From Murimonas intestini (GTDB lineage: Bacteria; Bacillota; Clostridia; Lachnospirales; Lachnospiraceae), in the NCBI GenBank assembly GCA_003148945.1, contig QGGY01000011.1:1-64000 (forward strand): a DNA stretch of 64,000 nucleotides. Direction: 5' to 3'. Positions 33,754-42,408 of the stretch are shown here, in pieces. How positions within the stretch are numbered: the first letter of the stretch is position 1; each line of letters begins with the position of its first letter. The notes beneath the pieces were generated by a model. That model saw only the letters and a list, made by a program, of their open reading frames with translations. It had not been told where the DNA came from and did no database searches. Position numbers and translations under genes: made by a program.

Positions 33754-36425
33754 TGACAGGGAAAAAGTATTTAAAACTTCCGGCAGATATGCAAAAGCTG
33801 CCTTCAGCTGTAAGTGTAAAGGGGGAGTGCGGCCAATGGGACTATATGGTGAGCCTGTCGGAGGGCAGGGTGGATCAATGGACATTTATCAGGCTTCCGC
33901 CGTGTCTGTCAGGCAGGGAGATAGAGATTTATTCAGAGCAGGACAATGTACTTTTAGGTGCGGCGGAGACAGTAGAAGAGCTAAAAGAGCCATCATTACG
34001 GGGAATACGTTTTATTTTTCAGTATGGTGTAATCAAAAAAATTGAAAGGATATTCCTGTCTGAAGGCATATATTGGATAAAATTTCTGTATACTCCTGCA
34101 GGATGCACCCAGGTTTATCAGGAAGGCTATGCTCTCACAGAAGACTGGGTTCACTGGGTTTACCGGGATGAAGCAGGCTGCGGCAGTAGGGAGGATATTC
34201 CATTTGTTACAGACAGACAGGATTACTGGTATGGGTCAGAAGGAAGTATTGTGACTGTTTTTCCCGGAGGAAATTATGAATATCAATTTCTGGCTGGTGA
34301 TGGATTCTCGCCTGTATTCCGGAGAAAGAAAAATAAACAGAAAATGGAAACAGAGCCTGTGGAGGGACTGGAAAAGCTGCGTGTCTGGAAAAGAGTGTGG
34401 GAGGACAGTGAATTGGAGCTTCCTTTTTTAAAACCGCTGCACTTTCGTATCCTTCCGGGCAGGTGGCCGGATATCAGAATTGCTGAGGCGGAAGGAACAA
34501 GCTCGGATATTGGCGGGAGTACTTTTGAATTTTGCATAGAGGCAGATATGGGGGAGGAATCCTTTGCTGAGTTTCATCTGGGCCAATGGAAGATGATATG
34601 GGAAAATGGATGGATAAAATGCGGAGGGTTTAAAATGCCTCTGCAGGCAGACAAGGGCAGCATTGTGCTGCGGGGATGGATGGAACCGGAGTGGCTGGCT
34701 GTGCTGGGAGAAAACAGGGTGTTTTTTGTGTGCGGAAAAGAAAAGGAAAAGGAGACAGAGAGGTTTTCAAATGATATGACAGATAATCTGTCCTTCTGTC
34801 TGGAGAAGGAACAGGAATTCCGGATTGGATTTTGTGCGGGGAAAACTGCGGTGCTGAAATCAGCTGCTGCCTGGGGACTTAGAAGCATATTTTGGTCAGA
34901 GGAAGAAAGGAAGGTTCTGTCACAAATATCCATAGGGAAGAAGGTATTTGAGTCTGCCCATTATACTATCTATGAGAATTGTATAAAAGATGCTTCATGC
35001 GGTGAACCTGCTGCGTGGGTCAAAGGTGACGGCAGTATCTATTCTCCGCTCCGTGTAGTGGAGGAATTTTCCTGGAGAAAGAATATATGGGGCGATATGA
35101 CGCGCGTGGTTCGAAGAACAGGACAGTGGTATCCATCGTATGAACAAGACGCTTATCCTTCTGTTAAGTCAGGAATACCAGTTTTGGATAGTGCCTGTAA
35201 GCTGGCATTTGACACATTTTACAGATGTACCCGGGACAGCTATGCACTCAGCGGACAGAAGGGGATGTGGAATGCAGGGCTGTTTCAGGGAGAGGGGGAA
35301 GGGTTTGGCGTCTGGCTGAGAGATACTGCCCATATTGCACTGAGAATGGGCAGTCTGGCGGACAGACTGCATGCCAGACGGAGTTTACTATACATTTCCC
35401 AAAAGGGGATCAGTAATGGTTCTGACGGTGCGGCCATGTCTCAGGCAGGAATCTGGGATTATTATCTGGCAACAGGTGATAAAGAAATTTTATATGAGGC
35501 ATGGCCCGCACTTTTGCAGAGAACCGAGGAGGCAGACGGCCTGTATGACAGTGTCAGGCACCTGGTTAAAGCCGGCAATGCAGTATCTAATGACGCATTT
35601 CCTGAACCGGAGAACGGCGGCTATGCACTTTCGGCACAAGTATATTATCAGCAGGCTTATGAGGCAATGGGGAAGATGGGGCGGCTGATAAATTACAGGG
35701 AGGACAAAGTAAAATTATGGGAAGAAAAGGCGGCCCTTATGAGGGAGTCTGTCCAGAATCTGTACTGGAACGAAGAATGCGGCTTTTTTACATGCGGCCC
35801 TAAGGGCAGTGAAGCATATGAAAAAGGTTTCTGGGAGACATCTGGGGAGGAAAGTGTTCTGTGGCCGCGTTTTAATATTGCAAATGGGGAACAGAGGCGA
35901 CGGATTTTAAAAAAGCTTCCCCAGACAGCTATGAATGACTATGGTATCTGTCTGTTTCCGTACCGGAAGGAAAAGAACCATCTCTGCAATTCTATATGGT
36001 ATGTATGGCAGGCGGGCTTTGCGGCTGCAGCCTCCGTGGAGAAAGACAGCAGACTGCTGGAAATGCTGCTCTGGCAGCAGGTGAGAGGCTGTGTGTTGAA
36101 TAAAGAATTTTATGAGGTGATAGATTACGGAACAGGTCTTGCATGGAGATGGCCAGGCCAGCTCTGGCATGCGGCAGGTTTTCTTGCAACAGTGCTTGGG
36201 GGAGCAGCAGGCATCTCCTACGATGAGGATGGAATGAGACTCTCCCCATGTATGCCCGGGTCAATCAAGGAACTGGAGATTTTAAACCTTCCATTCAGAA
36301 AGGCCGTGTATGATATTCATATACAGGGAGGAGAGGGAATAAAAGCAGTTTACTTGGATGGTAAGCTGTGTACAAAGATACCTTTGGATCTGGAAGGCAG
36401 GCATATTCTGGAAGTAAAAAGGTGA
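33753..36425 (+). CDS. Six-hairpin glycosidase-like protein
   Basis: 890 aa, no signal peptide. The N-terminal half (about 1-420) is beta-rich with many Trp, consistent with beta-sandwich domains; residues about 470-860 look like an (alpha/alpha)6 barrel, with GVWLRDTAHIALRMG resembling the WxRDT acid region of glucoamylase/debranching-type enzymes and AWRWPGQLWHAAGF near the end. Exact family and substrate are unknown. ATG 33753 overlaps the activase stop by one base (TAATG) behind AGGCGGAG; an in-frame ATG at 33711 lies inside the activase. A hydrolase or phosphorylase feeding the glycyl radical pathway is the most likely role. Confidence 0.7.
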   Translation: MTGKKYLKLPADMQKLPSAVSVKGECGQWDYMVSLSEGRVDQWTFIRLPPCLSGREIEIYSEQDNVLLGAAETVEELKEPSLRGIRFIFQYGVIKKIERIFLSEGIYWIKFLYTPAGCTQVYQEGYALTEDWVHWVYRDEAGCGSREDIPFVTDRQDYWYGSEGSIVTVFPGGNYEYQFLAGDGFSPVFRRKKNKQKMETEPVEGLEKLRVWKRVWEDSELELPFLKPLHFRILPGRWPDIRIAEAEGTSSDIGGSTFEFCIEADMGEESFAEFHLGQWKMIWENGWIKCGGFKMPLQADKGSIVLRGWMEPEWLAVLGENRVFFVCGKEKEKETERFSNDMTDNLSFCLEKEQEFRIGFCAGKTAVLKSAAAWGLRSIFWSEEERKVLSQISIGKKVFESAHYTIYENCIKDASCGEPAAWVKGDGSIYSPLRVVEEFSWRKNIWGDMTRVVRRTGQWYPSYEQDAYPSVKSGIPVLDSACKLAFDTFYRCTRDSYALSGQKGMWNAGLFQGEGEGFGVWLRDTAHIALRMGSLADRLHARRSLLYISQKGISNGSDGAAMSQAGIWDYYLATGDKEILYEAWPALLQRTEEADGLYDSVRHLVKAGNAVSNDAFPEPENGGYALSAQVYYQQAYEAMGKMGRLINYREDKVKLWEEKAALMRESVQNLYWNEECGFFTCGPKGSEAYEKGFWETSGEESVLWPRFNIANGEQRRRILKKLPQTAMNDYGICLFPYRKEKNHLCNSIWYVWQAGFAAAASVEKDSRLLEMLLWQQVRGCVLNKEFYEVIDYGTGLAWRWPGQLWHAAGFLATVLGGAAGISYDEDGMRLSPCMPGSIKELEILNLPFRKAVYDIHIQGGEGIKAVYLDGKLCTKIPLDLEGRHILEVKR

Positions 36426-36503
36426 GTCTTTCTGTGTATATTCTGGCTGTTAATTTGCCATTCCATCCGCTGTCTGGCCCTGCATCCCGCCATAGGAGCC
36501 GTA

Positions 36504-36532
36504 TTGTATTCTGATATTTCACATGTTATAAT
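36504..36532 (+). promoter_or_regulatory. Promoter of the TruA homologue
   Basis: TTGTAT (36504-36509) and TATAAT (36527-36532) with a 17-bp spacer, about 45 bases before the start codon. Confidence 0.65.
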
Positions 36533-36580
36533 AAAAACATTCAGCTGTCATATTAATTTGATAAAAGAAAGAGGATTATA

Positions 36581-37327
36581 ATGAAAAATATTAAACTGAC
36601 CCTGGAATACGATGGAACGCGTTACAATGGATGGCAGCGTCTGGGCAAGGGAGAATCTACAAATACGATTGAAAATAAGATCACAGAAGTCTTGAAGAAA
36701 ATGGACGGTCAGGATGTGGAATTATTCTGCGGGTGCAGGACAGAGGTAGGGGTGCATGCGTATGCACAGACAGCCAGCTTTAAGACGAACACAGCCCTGG
36801 AGATAAAGGACATAAAAAATTATCTGAACCGTTATCTGCCAATGGATATTGCAGTCCTGGAGGCGGAGGAGATGCCGGAGCGTTTTCATGCGTCTTTGAA
36901 TGCGAAGGAAGTCACTTATGTATACCGGATTGCCATAGGCGATGTGCCCAGTGTTTTTGACAGGCGTTACACCTATTATTCATTCAAGACTCCGGACATC
37001 AGGAGAATGAAAACAGCAGCCAAAGCACTTCTGGGTGAACATGATTTCAGGTACTATTCTACAGTCAAAAAGAATAAATCAACTGTAAAAGATATGAGAG
37101 AGATCGATATATATCAGGATGCCAGGGAGATACAGATCACTATGAGAGCTGACGGTTTCCTCCACAATATGGCAAGGATGATAGCGGGCACTCTTTTAGA
37201 TATTGGGTTGGGAAAAAGAGAGGTGACGGCTGCGGGAGATATATTCGATGCGCATTCTGATGAGATGGCCAGCGCTCCTGCAGAGGCAAAGGGATTATTT
37301 CTGCAGGAGGTGGGGTATCAGAAGTAG
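36581..37327 (+). CDS. TruA-family tRNA pseudouridine synthase homologue
   Basis: 248 aa. The fold markers of TruA are present (LEYDGTRYNGWQ, HDFRYYSTV, GFLHNMARMIAGTLLDIG). At the active site the family motif GRTDxGVHA reads CRTEVGVHA, so the catalytic Asp is replaced by Glu (codon GAG). TruA isomerises U38-U40 in tRNA anticodon arms and the Asp is essential in the characterised enzymes. This may be a diverged paralogue with altered or lost activity. It has its own promoter and converges on the GH2 gene 8 bp away. Confidence 0.82.
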   Translation: MKNIKLTLEYDGTRYNGWQRLGKGESTNTIENKITEVLKKMDGQDVELFCGCRTEVGVHAYAQTASFKTNTALEIKDIKNYLNRYLPMDIAVLEAEEMPERFHASLNAKEVTYVYRIAIGDVPSVFDRRYTYYSFKTPDIRRMKTAAKALLGEHDFRYYSTVKKNKSTVKDMREIDIYQDAREIQITMRADGFLHNMARMIAGTLLDIGLGKREVTAAGDIFDAHSDEMASAPAEAKGLFLQEVGYQK

Positions 37328-37335
37328 TTTTCTGT

Positions 37336-39024
37336 TTATTTTTCCCTATAATTAGGAAGGCTGGTGAATATATCACGTACAATGCGGTAGGCCAGCTTAG
37401 GCCTGCGGTATTCGTCTACGATACCTTTGTTGTTGCGGCTCTTGGGCCGTCTGAGCGCCCACCAGATCCTGCTGACCCGGACATCACAGAACTGCCAGAT
37501 ATACATACCTATGCAGTCATCGCTGGCGGCAATCTCCTTTAACTGTTTTTCCAGGATCTCTGCCTGTAGGTCTTCACTCCATACATCACTTGAGGTGTCA
37601 CGGAAACCATAGATGCCGCCTGCTCCAACTTCCGTGATCAGAAGGGGTTTGCCCCCGCCGTTTCCATCTGTATTAAGCCAGTCATGCAGCTTCTGCAGTT
37701 TCTGGGAGGCAGTGTCATCATCATACCAGTAGGGATAAATATTCCAGGAGCAGACATCGGGAAGGTCCTGGCAGATATCAGTGCCAAATCTGCAGGATGC
37801 AGAGCTGCAGGGCCTGCTTTTATCCAGGTGCCTGATCAGGTCATATTGGCGGCGGTAACAGCTCTTCTCATATTCTGTCTCACTGCCGCATTCATTTAAG
37901 ATACCCCAGATATATATAGAAGGATGATTATAATGCGCCGTGATCATTTCCCTGATGACCTGTTCACACTGTTCTTCAAAATAAGGGCTTTTCATGCGGT
38001 CCCCATTGATTCCCCTGGCGTGGTTTTCTTCCCACACAAGTATGCCAAGCTCATCGCACATGTCAAGGAAGAGCTCATCGTTGGGATAGTGGGAAGTGCG
38101 GACGGAGTTGGCGCCCAGGTCCTTTATAAGCTGTAAATCATAGGCGATGGCTTCCGCAGGAAGTGCGCATCCATACTGAGGATGGTCTTCATGCCTGCAG
38201 AAGCCTTTGATACGCAAGGGCTTATTGTTGAGCAGGACTGAGGTTCCCTCTACACGCACAAGACGCAGCCCTGTACGCTCGATCATGTCATCCACCACAG
38301 CGCCATTCTGCAGAAGGGCGGCAGAAACCGGATACAGGACAGGGTCTTCCATGCTCCAGGGGCAGGCGTCTGCTATTTCCAGATCTTCAAAGGTAATGAT
38401 ACTTTTGCCTGGCGGCAGCAGTTTTCCCTGGCAGCATGCTTCAGTATCCAGAAATTTTAAACGGACATCCGCATACAGGGGGCTTTCCGACAGGTTCTGG
38501 CAGGCGACTTCAGCGCGGATGCTCCATATGCCGTCAGCTTCCCTCAGAGGCGTTACATGTATCCAGTCAATATAGATGTCTTTTATGTATTCAAGGGCGA
38601 CTCCCCTGGAAATGCCTCCGTATGACATGTAGTCATTAGGGAAGTCTAAAACATATTCATCCCGGAAGTCATTATCAACTATGACTTTCAGGGAATGCAT
38701 TCCCGGAGAAAGGTTTTTTACACATATATCGAAGGGAGTATAGGAGCCATAGTGCTGTGCTGTTTCCTCTCCATCTACAAAGACTCTGGCAAAATGACTT
38801 ACACCCTTGAATTCCAGGCGGATGTTCCCTTCAGCTTCAAAGGAAGTTTCATAAGAAGCCAGTCCCCTGTAGTTTCCAAAACCTGGATACGTCTCCAGGC
38901 AGCTTGGGACCATCACCTTCATGGATACACCCTCTTTATCACCTGAGAGTGCGGTGAAATCCCACAGTCTGCCTGATAATTCAGTTGTTTTACGGATCTT
39001 GTGTGTCTCAAATGTTCTAAGCAT
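37336..39024 (-). CDS. GH2 beta-glycosidase, cytoplasmic
   Basis: 562 aa without signal peptide. Jelly-roll (about 20-175), Ig-like (about 180-275) and TIM-barrel (about 280-555) domains in the usual order. The acid/base is Glu378 in WGILNECGSE and the nucleophile Glu465 in LLITEVGAGG. The short length and motifs such as RTSHYPNDELFLDMCDELGI fit the beta-glucuronidase/small beta-galactosidase branch; substrate is not fixed. It is the last gene of an importer operon (binding protein, two permeases), so it probably cleaves the imported disaccharide or glycoside. Confidence 0.9.
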   Translation of the reverse strand: MLRTFETHKIRKTTELSGRLWDFTALSGDKEGVSMKVMVPSCLETYPGFGNYRGLASYETSFEAEGNIRLEFKGVSHFARVFVDGEETAQHYGSYTPFDICVKNLSPGMHSLKVIVDNDFRDEYVLDFPNDYMSYGGISRGVALEYIKDIYIDWIHVTPLREADGIWSIRAEVACQNLSESPLYADVRLKFLDTEACCQGKLLPPGKSIITFEDLEIADACPWSMEDPVLYPVSAALLQNGAVVDDMIERTGLRLVRVEGTSVLLNNKPLRIKGFCRHEDHPQYGCALPAEAIAYDLQLIKDLGANSVRTSHYPNDELFLDMCDELGILVWEENHARGINGDRMKSPYFEEQCEQVIREMITAHYNHPSIYIWGILNECGSETEYEKSCYRRQYDLIRHLDKSRPCSSASCRFGTDICQDLPDVCSWNIYPYWYDDDTASQKLQKLHDWLNTDGNGGGKPLLITEVGAGGIYGFRDTSSDVWSEDLQAEILEKQLKEIAASDDCIGMYIWQFCDVRVSRIWWALRRPKSRNNKGIVDEYRRPKLAYRIVRDIFTSLPNYREK

Positions 39025-39053
39025 GATCGATTATTTTGTAACTGTCCGGTGCT

Positions 39054-39116
39054 TTCACAGTGTTACTATTCGCGGCCCCGCTGAAAGCGCGGTTCCGCAA
39101 ATAGTAACTTCACAGT
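39054..39116. mobile_element. Miniature palindromic element with 8-bp direct repeats
   Basis: A 47-bp imperfect palindrome (39062-39108) with outer arms GTTACTATT/AATAGTAAC, a second stem GCGG/CCGC and an inner stem CCGC/GCGG around a 7-nt loop. It is flanked exactly by TTCACAGT at 39054-39061 and again at 39109-39116, which looks like a target-site duplication. It lies in the leader between the permease stop and the GH2 start and would fold in the mRNA. No coding capacity. Confidence 0.65.
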
Positions 39117-39158
39117 CACGTTATTCCTCCTTAAAATTTTTAGCAGTCATGTTTATGA

Positions 39159-40004
39159 CTATCCTTTCAGGCCTGAGGTGGAGATTCCTTCCACCAGATA
39201 TTTCTGAAAGAAGATAAATATCAATATGATAGGTATAATAGACAGCGTTGCCATAGCGAACATCGCGCCATAGTCTGAAGAGGAGCCGGGGTCTGAAAAT
39301 AGTTTCAGAGCCAGGCATGCCGGGTACTTCTGGGCTTCATTCACATATAAGAGCGCGGAGAGGAAGTCCTCCCACCTCCACATGAAAGAGAAGATGCCTG
39401 CTGTCACCATGGCAGGAACCATAAGAGGCAGTGCGATGCGGTAATAGATCCCAAAATAGGAACACCCGTCAATTTTGGCGGCTTCATCCAGTTCCCTTGG
39501 AATACTGTCTATGAAATTGACCATCAGGTACACGAAGAATCCCTGGATGGCAAAACAGTATGGAACGATCAAAGGCAGGTAGGAGCCTACCCAGCCCAGC
39601 TTCTGATACCAGATGTACTGCGGGATCATGAGCACCTGCGCCGGAACCATCATGGACAGCAGCATGGCTCCGAACAGGAGCTTTCTGCCCTTGAAACGGC
39701 ACCTGGCCAGGCCGAAGGCTACCAGTGATGAGGATATGATGGTTCCTATAGTGGCAGTCACCGATATAAAGGCGGAATTCTTAAAAAAGGTCCCAAAGCT
39801 GATCTTGGCAAATCCGCTCCATCCGTTGATATAATTATCCAGTACAAACTTTTCAGGAATCAGAGAGCCGGCTGTTATGAAAATCGTATTTGATTCTTTA
39901 AAGGAGCTCATGACCATCCACAGAAGAGGATAGATCATGATTATTCCAAACACGCTGACAAAGATGTGATAAGCGGTCTTTTTGATTTTAGTCTTTTTCT
40001 TCAT
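39159..40004 (-). CDS. Sugar ABC permease (MalG type)
   Basis: 281 aa, six hydrophobic segments, EAA loop LDEAAKIDGCSYFGIYYRI with ALPLMVP and the terminal YLVEGISTSGLKG. Its start overlaps the preceding permease stop by one base. Works with the two upstream genes as an importer lacking its own ATPase gene. Confidence 0.93.
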   Translation of the reverse strand: MKKKTKIKKTAYHIFVSVFGIIMIYPLLWMVMSSFKESNTIFITAGSLIPEKFVLDNYINGWSGFAKISFGTFFKNSAFISVTATIGTIISSSLVAFGLARCRFKGRKLLFGAMLLSMMVPAQVLMIPQYIWYQKLGWVGSYLPLIVPYCFAIQGFFVYLMVNFIDSIPRELDEAAKIDGCSYFGIYYRIALPLMVPAMVTAGIFSFMWRWEDFLSALLYVNEAQKYPACLALKLFSDPGSSSDYGAMFAMATLSIIPIILIFIFFQKYLVEGISTSGLKG

Positions 40005-40900
40005 CAGAACCCTCCGTCGTATACCCAGCGTTTTTTTGTGGCAAACAGAACTGCTGTTACAGTGCCTACAATAAGTATCATTACCCAGGCAAGTGCAGCG
40101 CCATAGCCGGTATTATAGTGTACAAATGACTGGTTATACATATGGACCATATAAAATAACGTGGAGTTTAAGGGCTGGCCCTGGGTGATGATAAAGCATT
40201 GAGTGAATGCCAGCAGTCCGTTTATCATCTGCATGACCAGGTTGAAAAATATGGTGGGTGTCAGCAGCGGCAGGGTTATGCTGGTGAACTGCTTCCATCT
40301 GCCTGCCCCGTCCACTGTAGATGCCTCGTAAAATGTACGGGGTATCTGCTTTAGTGAGGACAGGAATATGAGCATGGAAGAGCCAAACTGCCATACAGTC
40401 AGAAGGATCAGTGTCCATATGGCAGTATTTTTATTTCCCAGCCATGGTATGCTGGCTTCGATCCCCAGTCCATGAAGTATCTGATTTACCATGCCGTCCG
40501 TAGCAAACATCCTTTTCCACAGGATAGAAACAGCTACTGAACCTCCTATAATAGAAGGAAGGTAATACAGAGCCCGGTACAGCCCTGTTGCCTTTGAAGT
40601 CTTTTGAAAGAGGATGGCCACTAAAAGAGCAAAGGCAAGTTTTAAAGGAACTGATACTACGGCATAGAAAATGGTGATCTGCAGAGATTTCCAGAACAGT
40701 TCATCTGCCATCATGATCTTAAAATTTTTTAATCCGGAAAAAACTGCAGGGGATAAAATTCCATAATCACAAAAGGCATAATACAGAGATATCCCCATGG
40801 GAATGACAAGGAAAAGCAGAAAACCGATTATAAATGGAAGGCAAAAAATAATTCCCGCTGTACTTTCCTTATAAATACTGATTCTGTGTCTTTTTTTCAT
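40004..40900 (-). CDS. Sugar ABC permease (MalF type)
   Basis: 298 aa with six hydrophobic segments; first segment STAGIIFCLPFIIGFLLFL, EAA loop FYEASTVDGAGRWKQFTSI with TLPLLTP. ATG 40900 gives the usual MKKRHR opening; the RBS AAAGGAG overlaps the end of the binding-protein gene and stands 13 bp away, slightly far. The longer in-frame reading from 40984 would lie inside the binding-protein gene. Confidence 0.9.
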   Translation of the reverse strand: MKKRHRISIYKESTAGIIFCLPFIIGFLLFLVIPMGISLYYAFCDYGILSPAVFSGLKNFKIMMADELFWKSLQITIFYAVVSVPLKLAFALLVAILFQKTSKATGLYRALYYLPSIIGGSVAVSILWKRMFATDGMVNQILHGLGIEASIPWLGNKNTAIWTLILLTVWQFGSSMLIFLSSLKQIPRTFYEASTVDGAGRWKQFTSITLPLLTPTIFFNLVMQMINGLLAFTQCFIITQGQPLNSTLFYMVHMYNQSFVHYNTGYGAALAWVMILIVGTVTAVLFATKKRWVYDGGF

Positions 40901-40910
40901 TTGCGTCAGG

Positions 40911-42284
40911 TTACTCCTTTGCAAGGTATTCATTGCCCTGTTCAAACAGCAAAGCTGCAGCTTCCTCTGCTGTAAGCTCCCCATAAAGAACCTTTTCAGT
41001 CAGAGAATCGATCAGGCTGAAAACCTCACTTGCATTTCCGGGAGCAGGAGGATTGATCTTTGTAGATTTCGGTGTCACTACATCGTTGATATAATGTACC
41101 ACTTCCTGCTCATCCGGCGACTGGTTGACAGATATAGCTTCTGAGATCACACTGGAAATGGGAACGCCTCTTTCTCCCAGCAGGACATTGTTGCATTCTT
41201 CAGAGTTAGTTATATAGTCAATTAAAGCGGCCGCTTCATCCGGGTACTTACTGTCTGTGCTGATGGAGAAAAACTGGCTGGGCTTCAGATAATTGGAGAT
41301 TTCGGGATTATCTGAAGGAAATGTAGTCATAGCGATGTCAGTGCCTTCAGGAGCTGAATTCTGCATGGCTACCAGCTGGTTGGAATGGTAAAAGCCGCAC
41401 CATGACATTGTCTCTGGACTGCTTCCATATACAAGGCAATCCTGTTCAGCCTGGCCTCTTGTCCTCTCAACATACAGGCTAGGATCTACATGCCATCCTT
41501 CTTTGATACCATCTTCAAATACTGAAAAGAATTGCACAAAATCATCTGCACTGTCAACTGCGAATTTGCCGTCGCCGTAAAGGAGTTTACCCTGCGCCCT
41601 CAGCAGATATGGCAGAAAATCTCCGTTTGTGTTGCTGCCGTAGCTCAGGCTTGTCTTATATCCTGTTTTTTCATATACTTCCCGGCAGACATCTTTAAAT
41701 TCTTCTAATGTCATATAATCGTGTATCTGGATACCTGCCTCGTCCAGCAGTGTTTTATTATAAAGAAGCGCCGGGGCATTGATCCCGTTGCAGATCGCAT
41801 AAATGCCGTCGCCTACCCTGCCTGTTTCCAGGATATCTTCAGACACATTGCTCACATCTATGGTACCGTCTTCAATATAGGGCGTCAGGTCTGTCAGGAG
41901 GCCCTTTTCGGCATATTGGGAAATATATGTATAATCCATCTGGACCACGTCCGGCATTGTATGACCGGCAGAAAGCGTTGCCAGCCTTGTCCAGTAATCT
42001 GCCGAGAACTGGCCGTCAAAAGTGATTCCCGGATGTTCGGCTGCGTACATGTCTAATATCTGCTGAGTCTTTTCGTTCCGCAGCTGTCTCCCCCACCAGA
42101 ATACACTTAGTTTAATGTCATCTGAGCTGCCTGACTTGACTACTTCCTTTTGTAAGTCTGTTTTGACGGCTGCCGTATCCTCTGTGTCTGTTGTCCGGGT
42201 CTGTTCTTCAGCTGTGCTGCAGCCTCCCAGCAGCGACCCTGTGATAGCTGCCGTCAGCACCAGTGCTAATGCTTTTCTTTTCAT
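40911..42284 (-). CDS. Sugar-binding lipoprotein of an ABC importer
   Basis: 457 aa. The signal peptide ends in a clear lipobox (ITGSLLGGCS), so the mature protein would be lipid-anchored. Family-1 solute-binding features include IKLSVFWWGRQLRNEKTQ and MPDVVQMDYTYISQYAEKGL. First gene of the importer/GH2 operon, with its own promoter; the YesM/YesN pair upstream is the likely controller. Start behind GAGGAGAAC. Confidence 0.92.
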   Translation of the reverse strand: MKRKALALVLTAAITGSLLGGCSTAEEQTRTTDTEDTAAVKTDLQKEVVKSGSSDDIKLSVFWWGRQLRNEKTQQILDMYAAEHPGITFDGQFSADYWTRLATLSAGHTMPDVVQMDYTYISQYAEKGLLTDLTPYIEDGTIDVSNVSEDILETGRVGDGIYAICNGINAPALLYNKTLLDEAGIQIHDYMTLEEFKDVCREVYEKTGYKTSLSYGSNTNGDFLPYLLRAQGKLLYGDGKFAVDSADDFVQFFSVFEDGIKEGWHVDPSLYVERTRGQAEQDCLVYGSSPETMSWCGFYHSNQLVAMQNSAPEGTDIAMTTFPSDNPEISNYLKPSQFFSISTDSKYPDEAAALIDYITNSEECNNVLLGERGVPISSVISEAISVNQSPDEQEVVHYINDVVTPKSTKINPPAPGNASEVFSLIDSLTEKVLYGELTAEEAAALLFEQGNEYLAKE

Positions 42285-42331
42285 TGTTAAGTTCTCCTCT
42301 CACTTTGTCTTTTGAATTAGTTGATGATCCT

Positions 42332-42373
42332 ATTATAAGAATAATAGCCGGTTTTCTCAATCCGTGAAAACCG
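42332..42373 (-). promoter_or_regulatory. Promoter and palindrome ahead of the importer/GH2 operon
   Basis: On the minus strand TTGAGA (42355-42360) and TATAAT (42332-42337) have a 17-bp spacer. CGGTTTTC (42349-42356) and GAAAACCG (42366-42373) form a perfect dyad that overlaps the -35. It could be the binding site of the AraC-type regulator coded just upstream, or part of a hairpin ending that gene. Confidence 0.6.
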
Positions 42374-42408
42374 ACTACTGTGTTCAAAAAACCGAGGCGT
42401 TTCTGAAA

